From Dipteronia dyeriana (lineage: Eukaryota; Streptophyta; Magnoliopsida; Sapindales; Sapindaceae), in NCBI GenBank assembly GCA_032871835.1, contig CM065297.1, positions 72,589,253 to 72,653,252 of the forward strand: a stretch of 64,000 nucleotides of DNA, in the 5' to 3' direction. Position 1 is the stretch's first letter. Every line of letters starts with the position of its first letter. The position numbers and the translations under genes are program-made. Shown piece by piece: positions 34,438 through 46,163 of this stretch. The notes under the pieces were generated by a model, which was given only the letters and a program-made list of their open reading frames with translations, was not told the origin of the DNA and did not search any database.

Positions 34438-36604
34438 TGAATTTTTCTTTATCTTTATAGTGTAAATATACCTAGAGGGTGGGGGGAAGGGGGGGGGGGG
34501 GGTGAGTAAGTATATGCACCAATTTTCATCTTCTTTTAAAACAATGCAATTTTAATAATGAAAAATGAAAATTTCAAACAATGACATAAGATATTTACGT
34601 GGTGAACCTCAAAAGAGGAAACATCCACAGGTTGATACCACAACCACTGAAAAAAGCAAATCCACTGTTTCAAATAAGAGTTACACACTCCAGCAATCAA
34701 CACAAGCTCTCCAAGCTATCACTCTTGCTCTACCATTGAACCTAGTAATCTACTAAGCCAACTTCCTATCCAAGACCTCCTGTCTCTAGGAAGATTCCTT
34801 GCTCACCTATCCGGATCCTCTTGACCCTAGGCAAGACTTCCTTGCTTAGTTAATCGAGTCCTCCCGACTCTAACTAAGACTTCTTTGCTCAACAATCTGA
34901 GGCCTCCTACCTCTTGTCGAGACTTCAACTTGCTTAGCTATCCGAGCCCTCCCAACTCTTGCTTAGATTTCCAATTGCTCTAAGTTATGAGACTTCCTAC
35001 CTCTTCACAAGGCATCTAAGTAATCATGAAAGCAAAATGAAAACAAGCACTCAACATAGAAAATGATGATCGACAAATTCTATGGACATGCAACTAGATA
35101 GCTAGATTATGCTTTCAAAGAATAATCACAAATGTATCAAGACAACCTAAGCATGTTATCAACTAAGAACCAAATCAATAAAATGTATAAATTGATGTAG
35201 ACCTAGTTCGTAGAAAATGAAATTAAATCCAGAAATAGTCAATCAAGCATAAGAACAAAAGATTTCTAGAAGTAATTTCATGTTTATCAAGTTTAGCACA
35301 AATCATTCAATTTATCACAAATCTAGCTAAACTTGAAAATCAAATCAACAAACCACAAAATGATATCAAAATTATCCCAGTCAAGCTTTTTAATCAAATA
35401 GCATCAATCAATAAGAAGATCTAATAAGACAACTAAGAAGAAGATGATTTTACCAACAAGGATGAAAATCACGAACTGAAGATCAGATCACTACGAAATA
35501 TCTTAACGTTCTTTGGTTCTAGAAATGCTTGGGGTTTGTATATCTCTTCAAGACACTCGAAATCGGTTTTTGAATCAAGTGATTCGGAGTAGAAATGAAG
35601 AAGTTATCAAAATGTTGAGAGAAAATTTTTGCACTTACTCTTCAATTTCTCAACTTTCTCAACTTTTAAAGAATGTGAGGGAAATAAAGGTTTTAAAGAG
35701 AGAAGACCCAAAAGACCAAAAAGCCCCCATGCTTTAGTGCCTCCCTGAGATGGCATGTGGGCATCTCAGGGTAGAGCAGCTTTGGGGCCAAGATGGCCAC
35801 GCGCCGTATTGGGAAGGTGCTCAAGTGATGGCTTATGCCATCACACCTCTTCCCTTGCACTCCTCTCGCATTCTTCTACCGTTCTTTGGCCTCTAAACTC
35901 CAAATTCAAATCCAATTAAAGATTATAATCTAAGACTCCCTCACGAACATGGACATATAAGATACTTAACTCCAAAAAATAAGAATTCGATTCAATATAT
36001 GAAGACAAAGACAATGTATGCAACATGAGTTGAAAGTGTAGTATCTTTTGACTTAGAACTTGAAATCAATAGTATGACTAACCGAAATGATCAAAACTCA
36101 GTCATGAAAAATCTAAGACTAAAATCAACTTCAAGATCCATGTTATAAAAACATATAAACAAACAAACACATTTTACACAAGAATGTAAACTACATAGAG
36201 ATAGTCTCCAATCAAGCATTTTCCAAAACATGTTACTTTCATACAAATGCATGAACATTCAACTTCAGGTGTGTGAATGTGTAATACCAAATGATGTGCT
36301 ATGATGCAGGGACACAAATGTATGATATGTGTGTGTATGTGTGCATTTAATGATGTACAACTATGCAGGGACACAAATGTATGAATTGTGTGTGTGTGCG
36401 CTTATGTCTTGCAAGAGGAAAAAGAATCTCGATACCTTAGCATCCAAGAATGGTACAGATCCTCTTAAAGACGAACTTTGCATCATGAGTAGCTGCTAGT
36501 CTTTCTTCAAGCTCTTATCAGCAAGAACCACTTAAGCAACTAAGTATTACAAAGAAATAAAGTTTTAGTATGGAATTAAGCCAACATAAATCTAAAACCT
36601 AACA
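34438..36604 (-). repeat. S-b 5' LTR
   Basis: On the minus strand it runs from TGTTAGGTTTTAGATTTATG (36604) to AGAAAAATTCA (34438), about 2.17 kb. It is collinear with 48383-50600. It carries a G-run (34477-34502), a GC-rich inverted-repeat cassette (about 35735-35860) and GT-rich repeats at 36320-36420. Confidence 0.9.
34477..34502 (+). repeat. G-rich homopolymer near LTR end
   Basis: Two dozen nearly pure G bases between 'cctaga' and 'tgagtaag'. Confidence 0.9.
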
Positions 36605-36669
36605 ATGTTAATGCATCTTGTTTAAATTTATTCCAAAGAACTCGCACATGTTTTTTATTATATGAATAA

Positions 36670-37200
36670 ATGAATGTTTTATTTATTTCAGCAATTATAT
36701 CGCCTGCATTACTACAACTTCTTACGAATGACAAAATAACAGGTGATAACTATACTAAGTGGAAACTTAATATTAATTCAATATTGGTCACCAAAGACCT
36801 CAAGGTTGTGCTTACAGATGAATGTCCTCCAGAACCTTCTACCAGTGCCTTACAAAGAGTTCATGAGGCATACGAGCAATGGGTCTTATCCGATGAGAAG
36901 GTTCGAACATATATGTTGGCTAACATGATAGACATGCTTGTCATAAAGCACGAAGTAATGAGTTCAGCATTCAAAATCATGGAGTCATTGCAAGCTATGT
37001 TCGGGCAGCCCTCCGAGCAAAAATAACACGAAGTTGTTCGTTCTGCTATGCTCGTTAGTATGATGGAAGGCACATTAATTCAGAAACATGTCCTGAGCAT
37101 GATGTCCTACTTCAACACGACAAAAGTCAATGGCGGGGACATTGACAAACCCAGTAAAGTAAGCATCATACTGATGACTTTTTTGAAGAGTTTTGAACAG
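36670..37200 (+). pseudogene. G-family gag (UBN2-type), broken
   Basis: Opens ALLQLLTNDKITGDNYTKWK and continues RVHEAYEQWVLSDEKVRTYM, LANMIDMLVIKHEVM and AMFGQPSEQ. After a stop at 37026 it goes on with RSAMLVSMMEGTLIQKHVL and KVSIILMTFLKSFEQF. The actual start is uncertain because an S-b LTR lies just upstream. The following basic region (GKPKPKKSQNKKKSEKGK, about 37380-37428) runs straight into YDLVVLQSC, which normally comes after the CCHC knuckle, so the knuckle is missing. Confidence 0.87.
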
Positions 37201-37428
37201 TTTAAAGCAACTACAGGATGATCAAGATAAGGTTCAGTCTCACACAGTTGCTCATTGAGCTCGCTACCTTTGAGTCCTTGACTAAGGGCAACAAGGGTAA
37301 GACCGGTGAGGTAAATATTGTCGAGCCATCTTCCACCTTTAATAATAAGAAGAGGATGAGGTAAGCTGGGATAGCGAATGGTAAGCCCAAACCCAAGAAA
37401 TCCCAAAACAAGAAGAAGTCCGAGAAAG

Positions 37429-37570
37429 GTAAATATGATTTAGTTGTTCTTCAGTCATGTTTTGTGGAAGCTGATTCTTCACCCTAGATAGTTGATTTGG
37501 GGGACAATAACCATGCTTGTTCTTCTTTGCAGTGGACTGATTATAGGACACAACTAGAGGAGTAAGCCTT
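37429..37570 (+). pseudogene. G-family protease remnant, active site lost
   Basis: Reads SSP, stop, IVDLGDNNHACSSLQW, where the lineage has WIVDSGATNHVCSS. The retropepsin DSG is DLG here and a stop precedes it. Only this short block survives. Confidence 0.8.
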
Positions 37571-37574
37571 CTCA

Positions 37575-38328
37575 ATGCATATGGGGTCAGGGGATGTCTT
37601 GTCGACACGAGCAGTAGGCGTAATTAGATTACTTTTTTATAATAATTATATATTGTTCGACAATGTATTTTATATTCCTGGATTTACACGGAATTTGATC
37701 TCCGTTTATAAGTTGTTAGAACAAAAATATTTTGTTTCTTTTAATAATAATTCTATTATTATTAGAAAGAATGTTCTGAATATTTGTTCAGGAATTAATG
37801 AAAACAATTTGTACGTGTTAAGACCGTTAGTACATACTACACTGCTTAACACCGAAATGTTTATGGTTGAAATATCAAAAACTAAATGACATAAAATTAC
37901 TCCAGATAATGACACGTAACTCTAGAATCTAAGGCTTGGTCATTTTAACCTTGACCAGATGGACAGACTTATAAAAAGCGTACCTTTAAGTGAGTTAAAT
38001 GTTGGCACCTTACTTTCCAACAAATCTTGTCTAGAAGGTAAGATGACTAAGAGACCTTTTATTAAAAAAAGGCTTAGAGCTACAGAACCGCTAGAGCTTA
38101 TACATACAGACATTTATGAACTGATGAATGTTAAAGCTTGGGGTGGTTATGAGCATTATGTCACCTTTACAGATTACTACCCAAGATACGGATACATCTA
38201 CCTAATGTAACGGAAGTTGAAAATATTTGAAAAGCTTAAAGTATTCCGAGCTGAAGTTGAGAATCAATTAGGTAGGACTATCTAGATAGTATGATCAGAT
38301 TGTGGAGGTGAGTACCTTGACTAACAGT
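37575..38328 (+). pseudogene. G-family gag-pre-integrase and integrase, first part
   Basis: LGDG-like start (MGSGDVLSTRAVGVI), then FDNVFYIPGFTRNLISVYKL, LRLGHFNLDQMDRLIK, SCLEGKMTKRPF, and the first catalytic Asp in LELIHTDIYELMNVKAWGGY. A stop at 38210 is followed by FRAEVENQLG and the second Asp (SDCGGEYLD), a stop, and then the minus-strand T LTR at 38329. The protein resumes with QFEDF at 42855. Confidence 0.9.
38324..38328 (+). repeat. Target-site duplication of the outer solo LTR (left)
   Basis: ACAGT here and ACAAT at 42855-42859, four of five bases alike. Confidence 0.7.
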
Positions 38329-40116
38329 TGTAGACAAAAATCTATTCAAAATACGGCGGAAGCGTAAAATTAGGGTTTGGTATATTTTAAAATTTTTCCC
38401 TTTAAATGAAAGAGCCTTAACCCTAGATTAATCAACGTATATTAAAAGTATCATACCATTTTCTCATGACGATTGAACTAGCATCGAATCGAATCAGCAA
38501 GATCTTCTAATCTAATCACAAGCGTGAATAACCTAGGAGTGTGGGCTCCCTTTCTTTAAATTTTATACCTGAGGATGGAAACAAACAAAATCCTTTTCTT
38601 TTGTTAGTCACAATAATCCTCCATGAGAAAAAAACAAAGAATGTTAGGTCACATGTGAATTATCAATCAATTTGATTGAAACTTGTGTGAACCTAGATTC
38701 GATGTTGTATAGTAATAATTTTATCTTAGAAAACTTGCCTTGCCAAATTTTCTATAGTAAAAATTAACTATTTTGGCCAAATTCCTATGTAGGAATATAT
38801 ATAAGTGACCAAATCCTCTCCTTATGAGGATTTACTTGGTAGGCAATAATCCTACCTTTAGGAGGATTTACTTGGTGACCAAGAATCCTTTCCAAAGAGG
38901 AATTCTTTTCCACACCAAGACTTCTAAATCCAACTCAATAGTGTATTCATCCAAAAACCAATTATTGAATATAAATTAAATTGTGACTATATCAAAACTT
39001 CCTAATTTGAGCAATTGTCAATTTAGAGTTTTAAAAGAAATCAAATACTTCCTAATTTGACTAGATAAACAAAATTTTTTATTTATCTACTTATCAAATG
39101 TAGTATTCGATACTTATCATATTACCAACAATAATATGACTCTTGAAGACCTTCTCCAACTAGGAAACAAGATTTTGACTTTTAATTAAATAATTAATTA
39201 ATTTCCATTTAATAAAATAATGAAAAAAAAAAACATATAGGGCTATTATATAGGCTCTTGCGCCCACACTATATAAATATGGGCCAAATATTGTTTTTCC
39301 ATTTTATTAAATCCATTGGACTTTAATAAAAGGTCCACATGTGTACTAGACCCATTCACACAAAAAGAAACAAGTCCACATGCCTTACCTCAATTCTAAA
39401 TGGACCTATAAATTTGTTTGGTAGAATATATCTAGCGATCCATGCAAGTTCATGTGGATTGGGGATCTTGGTGGGCTATCTAAATTTAAGCTCCAATAGA
39501 TTAACCTAATCACAGTCAACAAATGATTCACTTAGGTCCGATCTATTAATTTTAGTTCAATCCACTAAAGAACTAAAATTGAAATCATAAATAAAGATAG
39601 AATAGGTTAATATTTCTCATGTATACCCTAGACAGTCTTAATGGAGATAGTATATCCTTATGAAGAATACCAGTAATCGTCAAGATCTCATAGACCGTCT
39701 ATAGCTCTCACAGTTACCATATTTATTCATATGACCATATTTGGAACTTGGATATTTTGACTTGACCAGAAACCATATTACAGTAGACTCTATTTAAAAC
39801 TTAACCTTTAGATTAAATATCAAATCCCCCAAAACATCCATATGATGATATTCTACTCACATTTAATAAATTGAGCAACGATGTCCATATCTATAAATGA
39901 AGTCCACTATCGATTAACAAATGCATATCACCAAACTATCAAGGATAGATTATGCTACATAAACATGAAAATTGATAGCTCAAATGATAACACTTGTAAC
40001 CATATATCCATCATTTATCTTAGGATTGAGATAGACTCTCTGATTGTTTTCAAGTGAAAACTTTTATTCATTGATGGTTCCAGATAAAGTATCTCACTGT
40101 GATCATACTTAATGCA

Positions 40117-40121
40117 CCTAG
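40117..40121 (+). repeat. Target-site duplication CCTAG (left)
   Basis: Identical CCTAG at 42481-42485. Confidence 0.9.
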
Positions 40122-42480
40122 CGTTGGGATTATGCTCGATAGCAAGAGTATAATAATGTATTTGACAATCTTTTCATATTAATAAAGTGTTTTCTAGTTG
40201 AAAAAATCTTATAGCATTTATAGTTTAATTATTATAATTGTCAAAAGTAAATAATCATAAGGTCAAAAGACTATGAGAAAAGAAGAACTGTTCATACATC
40301 TAGATATGTATGAGGTAGACACAATTCTTTAGTTAGTCTTGAATAATATTCACAACTTAAGATAAAGGTTAGGCACCTTTGTCTTGATAAAATTGTAGAT
40401 TCTTTTGCTAGCATTTGAGTGGGATCAAATGTGTTATGATGAGACTAAAATCATCAAAGTTTGGTGTCTTTGGTTAAAAGAATCTAGTGCATTAGGTGCA
40501 ATGAATTGGATCACAATGAAATACTTTATCTAGAACTGTCAATGGATAAAAGTTTTCATTTGAAGACAATCGGAGAGTCTATCTCAATCCTGAGAAAAAT
40601 GATGGACTTATGGTTGCAAGTGTGTTCATTTGAGCTATCAATAAGTACGATTATATAACATAGTCTATCCTCGATAGTTTTGTGGTATTAATTTATTAAT
40701 CAATAGAGGACTTCATTTATAGATATGAATATTGTGGCTCCGTTTAATAAATGAGAGTAGAATATCATCATATGGTTGTTTTAAGGTATTGGATATTAAA
40801 TATTAACGTTAAATTTTCAATAGTGTCTACTGAAACATGGCTTCTGGACAAGTCAAAATATCTGAGTTCAAAATGTGGTCATATGAGTAAATATGGTAAC
40901 TTGGAGAGCTATAGGCGGTCTATGAGCTCTTGGCGATTACTTATATTCTTTACGAGGATACACTTTCTCCAATAAGGTTGTATAGGGTATGAATGAGTAA
41001 CATCAACTTATTCTATCTTTTTTTTAAGAGTTCAATTTTAGTTCTTTAGTGGAATGAACTAAAATTAATAGATCGGACCTAAGTGAATCATTTGTTGATT
41101 GTAATTGGGTTGTGTCTATTGGAGCTTAAATTTAGATAGCCCGCCAATATCCCCAATCCACACGAACTTGCATGGATCACTTGATATATTCTACCGGACA
41201 AATTTAGGGGTTCATCTATAATTGTATTGAGGCGTGAAGACTTGTTTCTTTTTGCAAGAATGGGTCTAGTTCACATGTGGAATTTTTATTAAGGTCTAAT
41301 GGATTTAATAAAAAAAGAAAAAATAATATATTGGCCCATATATATGTGTTGGGCGGCAAGGCTATTTAAAATAGCTTAATTTTATATATTTTTTAATTTA
41401 ATTAAATGTAAATTAATTAATTTGTTGATTAATTAGTTATTTAATTAAAAGTCAAAATCTTTTTTGCAGTAGGAGATGGTCTCTAAAATTATACTATTGT
41501 TGGTAGTATAATTAATTAAACATTATATTTGATAAGTAGATAAACAAAAGGAATTATTTATCTAATCAAATTAGGAGTCTTGGTATAGGATAGAATTCCT
41601 TTTAGAAAAGGATTCTTAACCACCAAGTAAATCCACCTAAGGAAATTATTCTTAACAACCAAGTAAATCCTTCTTAGGAAAGGATTTAAAATCTTAATAT
41701 ATTCTATGAAGAATTCGGCCAGCCCCATATAAATAAGAGAATAGAATTCTTTTTAGAAAAAGATTCTTAACTACCAAATAAATCCACCTAAAGAAATGAT
41801 TCTTGTCAACCAAGTAAATCCTTCTTAGGAGAGGATTTATGATCCTATATATATATATATCTCTTAAGAATTTCGGCCAGCCCTTAGCAATTGCAAGAGA
41901 GGTTTTCGGCCAGCTCTAGTTTTTCCAAGAGAAGAATTTGGCCACCATAGAATTTTGAGAGAGAAAATTTTGTTTTTGCTCTTGACAAAATTTGATCAAC
42001 TTATAGAAATAGCATGAGATTTGGCAAAGGAGAAAAGGAAGAAAGAACGTTTTGTTTTCGATAGTACACTAGTAGCCTTTACATTAAAAGGTTTTGTGTA
42101 CAACATCGAATCAAGATTCACGCAAGTTTCACTCAATTTGATTGATAATTCACAAGTGACCTAACGTTCTTTGTTTTCTTCTTGGAGGATTATTGTAACT
42201 AACAAAGAGAATGATTTTGTTTGTTTCCATCCTCAAGTATACAATTTAAAGAAAGGGATCCCACACTCCTAGGTGATTCATGTTCGTGATTGGATTGGAA
42301 GATCTTACGGATTCAATTCGACGCTAGTTCAATCGTCACGAGAAAAAGGTATGACATTTTTTATATAAATCAATTAATCTAGGGTTAAGGTTCTTGTAAT
42401 ATAAAAAGGAAAATTTTAATTTATACCGAAACCCTAATTTTTTATTTTTCATGCTTCCGCTGTGTGGGTTTTTCCCTACA
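40122..42480 (+). mobile_element. T-family solo LTR inside another T LTR
   Basis: CGTTGGGATTATGCTCGATAGC ... TTTTTCCCTACA, 2359 bp, flanked by a perfect CCTAG duplication. The target is the reverse-oriented T LTR, which continues on both sides. The first base has changed (TG to CG). It contains an internal tandem duplication (41589-41890). Confidence 0.93.
41589..41890 (+). repeat. Tandem duplication (~151-base period) inside the solo LTR
   Basis: 'tagaattc..ttttagaaaa.gattcttaac' starts at 41591 and again at 41742, each copy running through 'aagtaaatccttcttagga' to a 'ttcggccagccc' block. Other T LTRs have one copy (for example 23070-23190). Confidence 0.85.
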
Positions 42481-42485
42481 CCTAG
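42481..42485 (+). repeat. Target-site duplication CCTAG (right)
   Basis: Matches 40117-40121. Confidence 0.9.
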
Positions 42486-42854
42486 TGCACTCGATTCCTT
42501 TGTCTAGAGACACCACACTTTGATGATTTTAGACTCTTCATAACACATTTGATCCCACTCAAAAGCTAGCAAAAGAATCTACAACTTAAACAAGGTAAAA
42601 GTGCCTAACCTTTATCTTTAGTTTTGAATATTGTACAAGACTAACTAAAGAATTGTGTCTACCTCATACATATGTAGATGTACGAACAATTCTTCTTTCT
42701 CGTAGTCTTTTGACCTTATGGTTATTTACTTTTGACAATTATAATAGTTAAACTATAAATGCTATAAGATTTGTTAAACTAGAAATCACTTTATTAATAT
42801 GAAAAGATTGTCAGATACATTATTACAATCTCGCTATTGAGCATAAACTTAACA

Positions 42855-43799
42855 ACAATTTGAAGACTTCATGGTTGATCATGGGATAGTTTCCCAACTC
42901 ACAGCTCTCTGTACACCTCAACAAAATGGTGTAGCGGAGAGAAGAAATAGAACCTTGATAGAAATGGTGAGATCTATGATGAGTTTCTCATCCTTACAAA
43001 ATTCCTTACAGGAATATGCGTTACAAACAGCGGTTTAAATTTTGAATGTAGTATCATCCAAATCTATTCCTAGGACTCCTATAGAGTTACGGAATGGTTT
43101 GTTACATTTTCGCATATGGGGGTGTCAAGCACACATGCTGAAGAACAGAAGTAAAAAGCTAGACTCTAAGTCTGTGGTCTGTCTGTCTGTTGGATATTCT
43201 AAGGAGACCATTGGTGGACACTTTTATAGTCCCGAAGATAACAATGTATTTGTATCGACAAATACAACCTTTCTTGAGGATAATTATATTAGTGACCATA
43301 AATCTCATTCTAAGATTGTATTGAATGAGTTAGATCTTGGTGAGGCTAGTGCTTCGTCAACAAGAGTTGTTGATCCACAAACATATGAGAGTCAGACGGT
43401 TCCTAATCAGGATACACTGCCATCTAGATGTAGTGAAAGGGTTTTAAGACAACCTCAATGTTGTTTCGATATTGGTGAGGGACAAGGTGTTATTTGTACT
43501 GATAGTGTGGATGATCCATTGACAATTAAGAATACAATGAAAGATCCTGATAAAGAAGAATGGCTTAAAGCAATGAATCTCGAGATGGAGTCCATGTTCT
43601 CTACCTCAATTTGGGATCTTGTACCCCCATAGAGTTTAAATTGATTTACAAGAGAAAGAGAGGAGTAGATTAGAGGGTAAAGACCTTCAAATTTGGCAAA
43701 TGGATGTCGAGACTGCATTCTTAACGAGAGCATCTATATCATGCAACAAGAGGGATTCATGTCTCTAGATCAAGAGCAAAAGGTTTTCAAGCAACAAAG
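42855..43799 (+). pseudogene. G-family integrase second part, linker and start of RT
   Basis: Continues the frame broken at 38328: QFEDFMVDHGIVSQL, CTPQQNGVAERRNRTL (catalytic Glu), then PRTPIELRNGLLHFRIWGCQ, VGYSKETIGGHFYSPEDNNV and FVSTNTTFLEDNYISDH, an acidic and Ser-rich linker, and RT start DPDKEEWLKAMNLEMESM ending at a stop (43632). Degraded RT follows (QMDVETAFL, ESIYIMQQEGF) until the T LTR at 43800. An earlier stop lies at about 43036. Confidence 0.9.
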
Positions 43800-45978
43800 T
43801 GTTGGGATTATGCTCGATAGCAAGGGTATAATAAAGTATTTGACAATCTTTTCATATTAATAAAGTGATTTCTATATTAACAAATCATATAGCATTTATA
43901 GTTTAATTATTATAATTGTCAAAAGTAAATAATCATAAGGTCAAAAGACTATGAGAATAGAAGAATTGTTCATACATCTACATATGTATGAGAAAGACAT
44001 GAATCTTTAGTTAGTCTTGAATAATATTCACAACCTAAGATAAATGTTGTACGCCTTTATCTTATCAAAGTTGTAGATTCGTTTGCTAACATTTGAGTGG
44101 GATCAAATGTGTTATGGTGAGTCTAAAATCATTAAAGTGTTGTGTCTTTGGGTAAAAGAATCTAGTGCACTGAGTGCATTAAATTAAATGACAGTGAAAT
44201 ACTTTATCTAGAACTGTCAATGGATAAAAGTTTTCGCTTGAAGACAATCGGAGAGTCAATCTCAGTCTTGAGATAAATGATGGACTTATGGTTGCAAGTG
44301 TTATCATTTGAGCTATCAATGAGTACGATTATATAGCATAGTCTGTCCTGGATAGTTTGGTGGTATTCATTTGTTAATCGATAGAGGACTTCATTTATAG
44401 ATATGGACATCGTGGCACCATTTATTAAATGTAAGTATAATACCATCATTTGGATTTTTTGAGGTATTAGATATTAAATCTTAATGTTAAGTTTTCAATA
44501 ATGTCTATTGAAACATGGCTTCTGGACAAGTCAAAATATCCAAGTTCAAAATGTAGTCAAATGAGTAAATATGGCAACTTGGAGAGCTTTGGGCGGACTC
44601 TGAGCTCTTGGCGATTACTGGTATTCTTTACGAGAATACACTATCTCTATTCAGATTGTCTAGGTTATGAATGAGAAATATTAACTTATTCTATCTTTAT
44701 TTAAGAGTTCATTTTTTGTTCTTTGGTGGAATGAACTAAAATAAATAGATTGGACCTAAGTGAATCATTTGTTGATTGTGATTAGGTTATGTCTATTGAA
44801 GCTTAAATTTAGATAGCCCGCCAAGATCCTCATTCCACACGAAATTTCATGGATCACTTTATATTTTCTATCAGACCAATTTAGGGGTCCTTCTAGAATT
44901 GTTTTAAGGCATGTGAACTTGTTTCTTTTTGTAAGAATGAGTCTAGTTAACATGTGGACTTTTTAATAAGGTCCAATTGATTTAATAAAATAAGAAAAAT
45001 AATATATTTGCCTATTTAATGTCATGGGGAGGCAAGGGTAATATACATAAGCCTAATATATTATTTTTTATTTTATTATTTAATTAAATTGAAATTAATT
45101 AATTAATTAAAAGTCAAAATCTTTTTCCATATAGGAGAAGGTCTCCTAATATTATATTATTGTTGGTAGTATAATTAATATTAAAGACTATATTTTATAA
45201 GTAGATAAATAAAAGGAATCATTTATTTGGTCAAATTAGGAAGTCTTTAATATGGTCACAAATACACTAATGAGTTGGATTAGGAGTCTTGGTGTAGGAA
45301 AGAATTCTTTTTGGAAAATGATTCTTGGTCACTAAGTAAATCCACCTAAGAATAGGATTCTTGCCTAGCAAGTAAATCCTCTTTATGAGAGGATTTGTGA
45401 ACCTATAAATATATGTTGTAAATTTTGACCAGGCCTTAGTTTTTTTGTGTGAGAAGTTGTTTTTTATTTATTTTTTATTATTATAAAAAAACTTCGTCCA
45501 ACTCATTGTGTGAATAATTTCAGCCAAGCATAGAGAAAAGTGGGAGCGTTTTTGTTTTCGATAGTACACTAGTATCCTTTGCATCAAAATAGTTTTGTGT
45601 ACAACATCGAATCAAGGTTCACGCGAGTTTCAATCAAATTGATTGATAATTCACAAGTGACTGTACGTTCTTGGTTTTTCTCTTAGAGGATTATTGTGAC
45701 TAACAAAGAAGAAGATTTTGTTTGTTTCCATTCTCAAGTTTACAATTTAAAGAAAGGGAGCCCACACTCCTAGGTGATTCACGTTTGTGATTGGATTGGA
45801 AGATCTTACAGATTCAATTCAACGCTAATTCAATCGTCACGAAAAAAATGTACGATACTTTTTATATACATCAATTAATCTTGGGTTAAGATTCTTGTTA
45901 TTAAAAGGGATTTTTTTTTATATATACTAAACCCTAATCTTAAATTTTTCACGCTTCCGTTGCGCGATTTTCCCTACA
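43800..45978 (+). repeat. T-family 5' LTR
   Basis: TGTTGGGATTATGCTCGATAGC ... TTTTCCCTACA, 2179 bp, followed by a PBS. Its left neighbour is G-family RT. Confidence 0.92.
45404..45411 (+). promoter_or_regulatory. TATA-like box in the T LTR
   Basis: TATAAATA in 'aacctataaatatatg', about 570 bases before the LTR end. The same position in other T LTRs is TA-rich (23169, 41851). Confidence 0.4.
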
Positions 45979-45996
45979 TTTGGTATCAGAGCTAGG
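45979..45996 (+). other. T-element primer-binding site
   Basis: TTTGGTATCAGAGCTAGG, a good match to initiator tRNA-Met. Confidence 0.92.
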
Positions 45997-46116
45997 TTGT
46001 ACCCTTGATTAATTGATATATGTGTACTTGAATCTTTTTCTTTTATTGTATATATGCATGTTTTATAAAGAGATGGAACTCTAGGTATTCACATATATAT
46101 TTACATTTGAATGTAT

Positions 46117-46163
<47 letters not shown>

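Larger units (their letters stand above)
30963..36604 (-). mobile_element. S-b SIRE-like copia element, 3' part missing
   Basis: On the minus strand: a 5' LTR (34438-36604), PBS, a shortened gag, protease, integrase and RT, cut at 30963 within RT. RNase H and the 3' LTR are lost. It is collinear with the complete S-b element at 48383-58713 and shares its gag deletion. The 5 bases outside the LTR (36605-36609) are ATGTT; the partner is gone. Confidence 0.88.
38329..42854 (-). mobile_element. T-family solo LTR inserted in the G integrase, itself split
   Basis: On the minus strand the LTR starts near 42854 (TGTTAAGTTTATGCTC, degraded TGTTGGGATTATGCTC) and ends TCTACA at 38329. It is made of 42486-42854 and 38329-40121, about 2.16 kb. 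Both sides are G-family integrase in the same frame, with no PBS or PPT, which is what a solo LTR left by LTR-LTR recombination looks like. The plus-oriented LTR 40122-42480 sits inside it. Confidence 0.88.
36605..43799 (+). mobile_element. G-family copia element, split in its integrase and truncated at both ends
   Basis: Ty1/copia internal region: gag (36670), protease remnant, gag-pre-integrase, integrase part 1 (to 38328), then after a nested LTR pair integrase part 2 (42855 on) and the start of RT, cut at 43799 by a T LTR. Its own LTRs are not in the window. The integrase parts match the lineage with HTD..., GGEYLD and FRIWGCxAHxL motifs and are collinear across the insertion. Confidence 0.88.
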
